From contig JAEDOE010000045.1 of NCBI GenBank assembly GCA_016302095.1, positions 1-7,894 on the forward strand: a stretch of 7,894 nt of DNA, written 5' to 3'. The notes beneath the pieces were generated by a model, which saw only the letters and a program-made list of their open reading frames with translations, ran no database searches and was not told where the DNA came from. A program made the position numbers and the translations under genes. Shown in pieces: positions 1 through 5,179 of this stretch (its first letter is position 1; each line of letters opens with the position of its first letter). The DNA comes from Anaerovibrio sp. (GTDB lineage Bacteria; Bacillota; Negativicutes; Selenomonadales; Selenomonadaceae).

Positions 1-580
1 ACACCTCATGATACCAATGGCAGAGAGCCGCCACATTCCGATGCTCCAGCATTACCCCCTTTGGCACGCCGGTAGAACCAGAGGTATACAAAAGGACAAA
101 CAAATCCTCCAGTGCCGGTGCAGCTTCCATGCTGGAACCGGCAGGAAGTGACGGTATATCCTTTGTCAGCAGCACTTCCCCTCCATAGCTATCCGCCAAA
201 TCCAGCAGACTTTCCTCCGCAATCAAAAGCTTAGCAGATGCATCCTGCATCATAAAGCCAATGCGCTCCTTGGGATAAGTAGGGTCCAGCGGCTGATAGG
301 CAGCCCCTGCCTTCAATACGCCCAGAGAAGCAATCACCATGTATTCGCATCTTGGAATCAGCACAGACACTATATCCTCCCTGCCGATTCCCCTGTCCTT
401 CAGATAACCTGCAATACGGTCTGTTATCTCATTTACCTGGGCATAGGTATATGACCTATCAAGATATGCCACTGCCGGATAATCCGGGAACAGCGCCACC
501 TGTTTTCTAAACATATCAACTATAGTCAGAGCCTTTTCATCCTCATGACCTGCCTTATTGAAATCTATCTTCCGATCCAT
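1..580 (-). CDS. NRPS protein 2, N-terminal part of adenylation domain (3' end outside window)
   Basis: This is the beginning of a nonribosomal peptide synthetase. The 193 complete codons read as an open frame from ATG at 580 to the left edge, so the protein is cut by the window, not broken. Residues 10-60 match the linker plus core A1 (TYAQVNEITDRIAGYL, about 45-60), residues 89-103 are core A2 (LKAGAAYQPLDPTYP), and residues 164-175 are core A3, the ATP-phosphate loop (LYTSGSTGVPKG). These are canonical amino-acid-adenylation motifs. The substrate-pocket residues lie beyond the edge, so specificity cannot be read. No condensation domain precedes it: its first residues (RKIDFNKAG) look like the second half of a C-A linker, which fits the upstream protein ending in a condensation domain. 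The start is supported by AGAGG eight bases upstream of the ATG. It is probably co-transcribed with the gene ending at 723. Confidence 0.93.
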   Translation of the reverse strand, partial: MDRKIDFNKAGHEDEKALTIVDMFRKQVALFPDYPAVAYLDRSYTYAQVNEITDRIAGYLKDRGIGREDIVSVLIPRCEYMVIASLGVLKAGAAYQPLDPTYPKERIGFMMQDASAKLLIAEESLLDLADSYGGEVLLTKDIPSLPAGSSMEAAPALEDLFVLLYTSGSTGVPKGVMLEHRNVAALCHWYHEV

Positions 581-608
581 GCCTCACACCTCTTTTTATA
601 AAAACGAC

Positions 609-618
609 CATAGCTATG
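609..618. promoter_or_regulatory. Perfect 10-bp palindrome CATAGCTATG (copy 1)
   Basis: The palindrome sits about 30 bp upstream of the NRPS protein 2 start codon and is identical in the second repeat copy at 678-687, exactly 69 bp away. The bases on either side have diverged between copies, while the palindrome has not. That is the pattern expected of a protein-binding site or short hairpin, but no known operator is recognised. Confidence 0.3.
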
Positions 619-628
619 ACCTATCCGG

Positions 629-649
629 CTAAAATCTATTCGATTCCAT
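629..649 (-). other. Six-codon mini-ORF in the upstream repeat copy (possible leader peptide)
   Basis: The ATG at 649 is preceded by AAAGGTG at the same spacing as the real gene start at 580. It opens a frame encoding MESNRF, followed by TAG at 629-631. It corresponds to the first codons of NRPS protein 2 (MDRKIDF) shifted out of frame by small indels. It may be translated as a leader or be only a relic of the duplication; nothing in the sequence decides between these. Confidence 0.3.
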
Positions 650-677
650 GCCTCACACCTTTTTTATAAAGCAGAAT

Positions 678-687
678 CATAGCTATG
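678..687. promoter_or_regulatory. Perfect 10-bp palindrome CATAGCTATG (copy 2)
   Basis: This is the second instance of the palindrome at 609-618, at the same position within the upstream repeat unit. Two sites 69 bp apart are between six and seven helical turns apart, so they are not clearly on the same DNA face. Function is unknown. Confidence 0.3.
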
Positions 688-722
688 GTCTGTTTGGCTA
701 AAACAAGCCGTCCTCTTATCCT

Positions 723-3626
723 TTAATCATCAAACAGGGTAATCTCACCCATTGTATTTTCTACAATCAGGCCCTTGACTATCATAAGCATCAAATCAGC
801 AAAATTGCGGATTGTTTCTGCCTGATAAAGCTCATCCTTATATGTTACAAGGAATTCATAGCCGCCATTATTTTTTACGACCATGACATTCAAATCAAAC
901 TGGGCATCCCCTGTCTCCAGGAAATCAGCAGACAATTTTTCCCCGCACAGCTCAGGACCGGTCAGCATCTCTCCCTGATATACAAAGGTCATGCTCGGTG
1001 TCAGCTGATATTTGGCTGCCAGCTCCCCGAAGGAAATACAGTCATGCTCCATTGCCTCAAACAAATCATCCTGCATATTCTGCAAATACTCAGCAGGAGA
1101 CAGATCCTCATCAATTGCCACATGCATAGGCAAAGTCTTTACAAACATACCTGTTGCATCTGCCAGCCTGTCATCGTGACGGCCATTATTAACGGTACAG
1201 AAGAAGCACTCCTCCCGTCCCACCGAGGTGGCAAGAGCATAGGCAAAGGCCCCCAAAAACAGCGTGCTTTCCGTAACCTCTGCCCGCTTGGCAAACATCT
1301 CAATCTCCTCAGAGCTTACTGCCTCATGGGTAGAAATAAGCAGCCGCTTGGCAGTACCGGCAGGATCCTCCGGCGCAAAATCAGCATAAAGGGAGGAATC
1401 CCCATCTATGCCGGCAAGCTTTTCCTCAAAATATGCCTGCGCCTCCTTATAAGCATCTGTTTCCTTCAAGGTTTCTTCAAATACGGAAAGGTCAAACAGG
1501 GACAGCTTCTCCTCCTTCGGCTGCCCGCCCTGATAAACTGAAACAATATCATCAATAAATACAGATATGGAGCTGCCATCAAATACCAGATGATGCACAT
1601 CAAACAGGAAATACTTCTCGTTGCGCACCTCGCACAGTTCCATGCGATACAACGGCCCCTGCTCAATATCAAAAGGCTGCACAAAGACCTGCTTTTCCTC
1701 CGTCAGGCTTGCAGCCTGCTTCCTGATGATTTCCGGCTCTCTTTCACAAAGTACCATAGACGGAGCATCACCTACGATTTTTGCCGTTACATTAAAGGCC
1801 TTGTGAGCTGAGATTACAGTCTTTACTGCTGCTGCAAACCTCTCCAAATCAATCTTTTCAGGTAGCTTGAAGGCAATAGGAATATTATAGGTTTTCCTGC
1901 CAGGATTATTGATGCAGTCAAGATATACACCAAGCTGGGCATCAGTAAGCGGATAGCTATCCTTCAGCTCCGTCTGATGCTCAATAACCAGGCCCTTTGC
2001 CTTGCGGCTGATTTCAGCAATCCCTCTCGGAGTCCTGCCCCGCAAAATCATGGCCGGAGTAATCTTGTATTCTGACAGCAAGGCAGCCAATCTTGCCACC
2101 CTGATGGAATCGCCTCCCAGGCGGACATAATCATCACAAGCACCGATTCTCCCGCACATAAGTATATCTTCAAAGCCTTTGCAGATAGCTGCTTCCAGCT
2201 CATCTGCCGGAGCAACATACTCTGCCTTATATTCATCAATGCTAGGCGGCAGCAATGCCTTGCGGTCCAGCTTGCCATTTACATTGATTGGCATTGCTGC
2301 CAGCTTCTTGAAAAATCTCGGAATCATGTATGACGGCATTTTCGCAGACATGGCTCTTTTGATTTCCTCCTGGGAAACAGGCGATTTTTCCACATAATAA
2401 CCAACCAGATATGTCTGACCTGTACCATCCACAAAGGCCTTGACAGCAGCATTGGCAATCTCGTCCATAGCAATCATATTTGCCTCAATTTCCGGAGTTT
2501 CCACACGCTGTCCCTTAATCTTCACCATCCAGTCCTTGCGGTTCAGATAAATCAGATTGCCATCAGCATCCAGCATGCCGCAGTCGCCGCCGTGCAAAAG
2601 AATTCTTCCATCCGGCAGAGTCTTAAAGGTCTCTGCCGTCTTCTCCGGCAGGTTGCGGTACCCTCTCGCCAAATGGCCGATAACGCAGATTTCACCAATT
2701 TCCCCCTGCGCTACTTCGTTGCCCTGTTCATCCAGAAGCAATATTTCCAGGCCCTCAAAGGCTTTTCCCACAGGAGTATTATCGTATTTTTTATCCACAA
2801 TAAAATAGGTAACAGTCGCACCAGTCTCACTCATGCCAAGCACATTATAAATCTCATATTTCTCCGAGTATTTATTGGCAAGCCTGTCGCTTCCTGCAAA
2901 AACGCGTTTTAAATGCGGTGAATCACTATCAAACAGCCGCAGCAGCTGAGGGCTGATAAAGGACACGGTAATCTTGTTTTTTGGATAATACTCCTCCAAA
3001 GCCCTGACATCCTTGCGCACAGCATCACTGAGCATGTGGGTAGTGCCCCCCACCAGGAAGGTGCCTATATATTCTACGACGGTGGCAACAAAGGACAGCG
3101 GCGCTGCTCCTGTCATAACCACCTTCTCCAGCCCTCTATACAGCTCAGTGGCGCGTATGCCGGCATCACAAAAGCTTTTTACCGTATGCTCAATGCCCTT
3201 CGGATTGCCGGTAGAGCCTGAAGTATACACAATCAAGGCAAGAGCCTCATCCTCCAGAATTACGCTTTCAGCAGGTTCATACTTCTCAATATCCTTAAAA
3301 AAGCTATCCCGGATAATCAGCTTTGTCTGACTGTCCTTTTCAATGTACTTAATCCGCTCCTCCGGATATTCCTCAATCACCGGCACAATCACGCCGCCCA
3401 TCTTCAAGATACCCAGATAAGCAAAATAATACTCCGACTTCCTGCCCATATGAATCATGACAGAATCCCCCGGGCACACACCTGCCTGGCTGAGCTTGGC
3501 AGCAACCTGCCCGCTAAATTTATCCAGCTCACCATAGGTGAATCCACGGGTACCATCCTGATCCACAATTGCCACCTTATCAAAATTTTTCTTTACAGAC
3601 TCTTCAAATAAAGGCAAAAAATTCAT
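723..3626 (-). CDS. Nonribosomal peptide synthetase protein 1: adenylation - carrier - condensation
   Basis: This 967-residue synthetase has three domains. The adenylation domain is about residues 1-460: A3 loop VYTSGSTGNPKG at 133-144, A4 FVAT at 179-182, A5 region LGMSETG at 263-269, A7 aspartate D348, A8 around R363-E381, and A10 NGKLDRK with catalytic lysine K452. The carrier domain is about 470-545, with attachment serine S507 in LGGDSI. The condensation domain is about 555-967, with C1 YPLTDAQLGVY at 558-568, the HHLVFDG active site (H679 catalytic, D683) and GMFVKTLP at 826-833. With no condensation domain in front, it looks like an initiation module. By hand alignment to GrsA, the amine-anchoring Asp235 is replaced by V180; the pocket reads V-A-V-F-V-A-V-A-T plus K452. 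This hints at a starter without an alpha-amino group. The A5 motif is also more acyl-CoA-ligase-like than the usual YGPTE. ATG start, with GAGGG seven bases upstream. Confident in the class; the substrate is unknown. Confidence 0.95.
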   Translation of the reverse strand: MNFLPLFEESVKKNFDKVAIVDQDGTRGFTYGELDKFSGQVAAKLSQAGVCPGDSVMIHMGRKSEYYFAYLGILKMGGVIVPVIEEYPEERIKYIEKDSQTKLIIRDSFFKDIEKYEPAESVILEDEALALIVYTSGSTGNPKGIEHTVKSFCDAGIRATELYRGLEKVVMTGAAPLSFVATVVEYIGTFLVGGTTHMLSDAVRKDVRALEEYYPKNKITVSFISPQLLRLFDSDSPHLKRVFAGSDRLANKYSEKYEIYNVLGMSETGATVTYFIVDKKYDNTPVGKAFEGLEILLLDEQGNEVAQGEIGEICVIGHLARGYRNLPEKTAETFKTLPDGRILLHGGDCGMLDADGNLIYLNRKDWMVKIKGQRVETPEIEANMIAMDEIANAAVKAFVDGTGQTYLVGYYVEKSPVSQEEIKRAMSAKMPSYMIPRFFKKLAAMPINVNGKLDRKALLPPSIDEYKAEYVAPADELEAAICKGFEDILMCGRIGACDDYVRLGGDSIRVARLAALLSEYKITPAMILRGRTPRGIAEISRKAKGLVIEHQTELKDSYPLTDAQLGVYLDCINNPGRKTYNIPIAFKLPEKIDLERFAAAVKTVISAHKAFNVTAKIVGDAPSMVLCEREPEIIRKQAASLTEEKQVFVQPFDIEQGPLYRMELCEVRNEKYFLFDVHHLVFDGSSISVFIDDIVSVYQGGQPKEEKLSLFDLSVFEETLKETDAYKEAQAYFEEKLAGIDGDSSLYADFAPEDPAGTAKRLLISTHEAVSSEEIEMFAKRAEVTESTLFLGAFAYALATSVGREECFFCTVNNGRHDDRLADATGMFVKTLPMHVAIDEDLSPAEYLQNMQDDLFEAMEHDCISFGELAAKYQLTPSMTFVYQGEMLTGPELCGEKLSADFLETGDAQFDLNVMVVKNNGGYEFLVTYKDELYQAETIRNFADLMLMIVKGLIVENTMGEITLFDD

Positions 3627-3753
3627 ACAGAATCCCTCTTTTCCTGACTACTTCAAACCCATTTATACACAGTAGCATGACCATTGTACAAAGGCTTTAT
3701 ACTACACCTAAATCTATCATAGCACCCCTATAAAAACACCTATTCTAACAGAT

Positions 3754-4428
3754 TTATACCAAACCCAAATCTACCTCGGTCATAGCATCACAAAACACTT
3801 CTGATAATGCACAGCAGGCATAGCAATATCCATCCTCCAGAAAATACTCCTTAAAACAAAATTTTCTTTCATCCACTGGATTTTTAACAGAAGGTATGCC
3901 ATCTACAGCCAGCATCCCAAAGCTTTTCGGCTCCAATGCTATGCCAAGGCCTGTTGCTTTCATGTAGCTTTCCTTCAGTGTCCACAGGCGAAAAAATCTA
4001 TGCTGCTGTTCCTGCTCCCTTGAGGAGCCGTATATCCATGCCAGCTCATGGTCCTGCATGACATACTCCGCCAGGCTTCGGTCCAGTGCAGCCTGTTTTT
4101 CCACATCGCACCCAACCTCTTTATCCGAGATGGCACACATCACCATAGCTTCGGAATGAGATAGATTAAAATACAGCCTTTCCGCACCGGCAGAATTGAC
4201 AAGATATGGCTTACCTGTTGCTGTGACCTCAAAGGCAGGTTCCCAGATATTTTCCCTCTGCAAAGCATACTGCAGCAATGCTCCTGCCGCCACAGAAAGC
4301 CTTTTATCCTTTTCAAACAAAAAATAATCTGCTTTAGCACGTCTGGCAGCATCCAGGCAAGCATATAATCTTCTATATAATTGCCGATCCTGCAGCTTTG
4401 CTGCATCTGCTATGTACACCTTGACCAA
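3754..4428 (-). CDS. Sfp-type 4'-phosphopantetheinyl transferase
   Basis: This enzyme transfers phosphopantetheine from CoA to the serine of carrier domains, here most likely S507 of the neighbouring synthetase. Numbered from the start chosen here (224 residues, usual for the family), the signature reads KPY at 73-75, FNLSHS at 87-92 (H91), VGCDVE at 105-110 with metal ligands D108 and E110, and WTLKESYMKATG at 149-160 with E153 and K157. The frame stays open to an ATG at 4500, and ATGs at 4485 and 4464 are also possible. However, none has a good ribosome site, and the extra residues do not resemble the family. The TTG at 4428 has AGGGAGG eight bases upstream and gives the family-like beginning MVKVYIAD, so it is preferred. 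It lies between the STAS gene and the synthetase, all co-oriented with no terminator between, which supports a dedicated activator in one operon. The start is less certain than the function. Confidence 0.93.
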   Translation of the reverse strand: MVKVYIADAAKLQDRQLYRRLYACLDAARRAKADYFLFEKDKRLSVAAGALLQYALQRENIWEPAFEVTATGKPYLVNSAGAERLYFNLSHSEAMVMCAISDKEVGCDVEKQAALDRSLAEYVMQDHELAWIYGSSREQEQQHRFFRLWTLKESYMKATGLGIALEPKSFGMLAVDGIPSVKNPVDERKFCFKEYFLEDGYCYACCALSEVFCDAMTEVDLGLV

Positions 4429-4436
4429 GCACTTTG

Positions 4437-4443
4437 CCTCCCT
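4437..4443 (-). promoter_or_regulatory. Ribosome binding site AGGGAGG deciding the transferase start
   Basis: AGGGAGG lies eight bases before TTG at 4428. It is the only strong Shine-Dalgarno match near any of the candidate starts (4500, 4485, 4464, 4428), and favours the TTG. Confidence 0.6.
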
Positions 4444-4544
4444 GCTTCTCGAAATGTTCAACATGTGTATTTTACAACCATTCATCTGCAAAACCACCAT
4501 AAGCAGGAAAACGGTTTCAATCCCCTAACTCTAAACCTCAATCT

Positions 4545-4841
4545 TTAGATAACGGTCAAAATATCTGCAAAACCCGTTACCTCAAACACCTCGGCAATTA
4601 CCTCATTTACATTCTTAATCACCATGCTGCCCTGCTTATTCATTATCTTCTGGTTTGCCAGCAAAATACGCAGTCCGGCGGATGAGATGTACTCCAGCTT
4701 TTCAAAATCAAATACCAGCTCTGTAATACCAGTCAGAGCCTCCTTTAATTCTGCCTCCAAAGCTGGCGAAGTTGTCGTATCCAGCCTGCCTTCCAGCATG
4801 ATCGTCAGTTTGCTTCCCTCTAAAACCTTGCTAATCGTCAT
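4545..4841 (-). CDS. STAS-domain protein, anti-sigma-factor antagonist (SpoIIAA/RsbV-like)
   Basis: This 98-residue single STAS domain has the family's usual length and order: an N-terminal beta strand pair with LEGRLDTTTSPALE (residues 16-29), the central strand LVFDFEKLEYI, and the switch motif ISSAGLRIL (52-60). S54 aligns with the phosphorylated Ser58 of SpoIIAA. Such proteins bind an anti-sigma kinase (SpoIIAB/RsbW type) when unphosphorylated, releasing the sigma factor; other STAS proteins serve in signalling complexes. No kinase or phosphatase partner is visible in the window. The frame extends to an ATG at 4856, but that codon has no ribosome site. The ATG at 4841 has GGGGGA seven bases upstream and gives MTISK, so it is preferred. 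It is the first gene of the apparent peptide-synthetase operon, 116 bp before the transferase start. The role in controlling the locus is inferred from position only. Confidence 0.9.
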   Translation of the reverse strand: MTISKVLEGSKLTIMLEGRLDTTTSPALEAELKEALTGITELVFDFEKLEYISSAGLRILLANQKIMNKQGSMVIKNVNEVIAEVFEVTGFADILTVI

Positions 4842-4848
4842 TATCGTT

Positions 4849-4854
4849 TCCCCC
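4849..4854 (-). promoter_or_regulatory. Ribosome binding site GGGGGA deciding the STAS start
   Basis: This G-run sits seven bases before ATG 4841 and can pair with the anti-Shine-Dalgarno through one G-U. It overlaps the first two codons of the longer alternative frame starting at 4856, which makes that longer start unlikely. Confidence 0.5.
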
Positions 4855-4878
4855 ATTTGATATTAATTTTTGCTTGTT

Positions 4879-4891
4879 AAAGCTTAGCTTT
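4879..4891. promoter_or_regulatory. 13-bp palindrome AAAGCT-T-AGCTTT upstream of the STAS gene
   Basis: This is a perfect six-base inverted repeat around a single T, about 40 bp upstream of the STAS start. It could be an operator or a small hairpin in the leader. No known binding protein is recognised. Confidence 0.25.
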
Positions 4892-4905
4892 GTTATACTA
4901 CCTAA

Positions 4906-4934
4906 ATAAGCATAGCAGTATGTGCTGTGCTTGT
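4906..4934. promoter_or_regulatory. Imperfect hairpin/palindrome with 12-bp arms upstream of the STAS gene
   Basis: The arms ATAAGCATAGCA and TGCTGTGCTTGT flank a five-base loop. In plus-strand RNA the two non-Watson-Crick positions are G-U pairs. In minus-strand RNA they become C-A mismatches, so the sequence folds better as plus-strand RNA although no gene runs that way. It may instead be a DNA-level binding site. Confidence 0.3.
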
Positions 4935-4990
4935 AAATATTTTTAAAGGACTATTGTCCTGTGTATAAAAACATACCTGCACTGCCTATT

Positions 4991-5019
4991 ATGGTATCAT
5001 ACTTGACGCCCCCTAGCAA
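4991..5019 (-). promoter_or_regulatory. Candidate promoter for the STAS-transferase-NRPS operon
   Basis: On the minus strand, TTGCTA (5014-5019) is followed after 17 bp by TACCAT (4991-4996), with TGA in front of the -10 giving an extended -10 element. Each box matches four of six consensus bases. It lies about 30 bp past the lysS terminator, as expected for a new unit, and would leave a leader of about 145 nt before the STAS start. It is only a moderate match, and other AT-rich -10-like sites exist nearby (for example TATAAC at 4892-4897, with no -35). Confidence 0.35.
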
Positions 5020-5033
5020 GATAAAATTTGCTA
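5014..5033. promoter_or_regulatory. Inverted repeat TAGCAA-N8-TTGCTA overlapping the candidate -35
   Basis: This perfect six-base inverted repeat with an eight-base spacer has its left arm as the -35 box of the candidate promoter. A dimeric regulator bound here would block or modulate polymerase entry. The regulator is unknown. Confidence 0.4.
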
Positions 5034-5048
5034 TAGATGAACAAATGT

Positions 5049-5090
5049 AAAAAAAAGCCACCTGCCGGTATATCTATACCAGCAGATGGC
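5049..5090 (-). terminator. Rho-independent terminator of the greA-lysS operon
   Basis: In minus-strand RNA the arms at 5075-5090 and 5057-5072 form a 16-bp stem (14 Watson-Crick, two G-U) around a two-base spacer. Eight U residues (5049-5056) follow at once. In plus-strand RNA the two wobbles become C-A mismatches and the trailing bases are A, so the element is directional. It lies about 90 bp past the lysS stop. Confidence 0.93.
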
Positions 5091-5129
5091 AAAAAATGTG
5101 ATTGAGCAACAATAAATATCCAATACCTA

Positions 5130-5151
5130 GCAAAGCCTGACCTAGCTTTGC
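5130..5151. repeat. Small inverted repeat in the lysS 3' untranslated region
   Basis: GCAAAGC and GCTTTGC form perfect seven-base arms around an eight-base loop, between the lysS stop and the terminator. ACCTAGC also occurs twice here as a direct repeat (5125-5131 and 5140-5146). No U-run follows on the minus strand, so it is not itself a terminator. It could protect the transcript 3' end. Confidence 0.4.
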
Positions 5152-5179
5152 CAAGTTTTATTTTCTTACAAGCTTATTT

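Larger units (their letters stand above)
566..703 (-). repeat. Two tandem 69-bp imperfect repeats spanning the RBS and start of NRPS protein 2
   Basis: Copy 1 is 566-634 and copy 2 is 635-703, adjacent and in the same orientation. By hand alignment roughly three quarters of positions agree. Blocks kept in both, in minus-strand order, are TTTTAGCC, the 10-bp palindrome CATAGCTATG, TTTATAAAAA, and the ribosome site plus start GGTGTGAGGCATG. Similarity continues about a dozen bases into the coding frame. Copy 1 supplies the real start of the downstream gene at 580. Copy 2 supplies an ATG at 649. The whole 142-bp gap between the two synthetase genes is mostly this duplication. Confidence 0.8.
4842..5179. 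other. 338-bp gene-free region between lysS and the STAS gene
   Basis: No gene is recognisable on either strand. From right to left it holds a hairpin (5130-5151) and the intrinsic terminator (5049-5090) of the greA-lysS operon, a candidate promoter with an overlapping inverted repeat (4991-5033), a short hairpin AGGAC-TATT-GTCCT (4947-4960), a longer imperfect hairpin (4906-4934) and a 13-bp palindrome (4879-4891). The layout is that of a boundary between two separately controlled transcription units. Confidence 0.7.

Noticed and set aside
605..620. Bases resembling the AGCTATGACC stretch at the start of lacZ alpha in cloning vectors
   Set aside because: The match is short, the surrounding bases differ, and the same palindrome recurs in the neighbouring repeat. 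It is coincidence rather than vector contamination.
566..703. Possible CRISPR or mobile-element remnant
   Set aside because: There are only two abutting units with no unique spacers, no terminal inverted repeats and no transposase. The units include a gene start. Local tandem duplication explains it.
1044..1541. A 165-codon plus-strand open frame opposite the condensation domain
   Set aside because: It overlaps an intact synthetase frame, with low-complexity basic/Leu-rich translation and no family resemblance.
4947..4960. AGGAC-TATT-GTCCT as a terminator
   Set aside because: The stem is only five base pairs, and the following minus-strand bases are TTTAAAAATATTT rather than a clean U-run.
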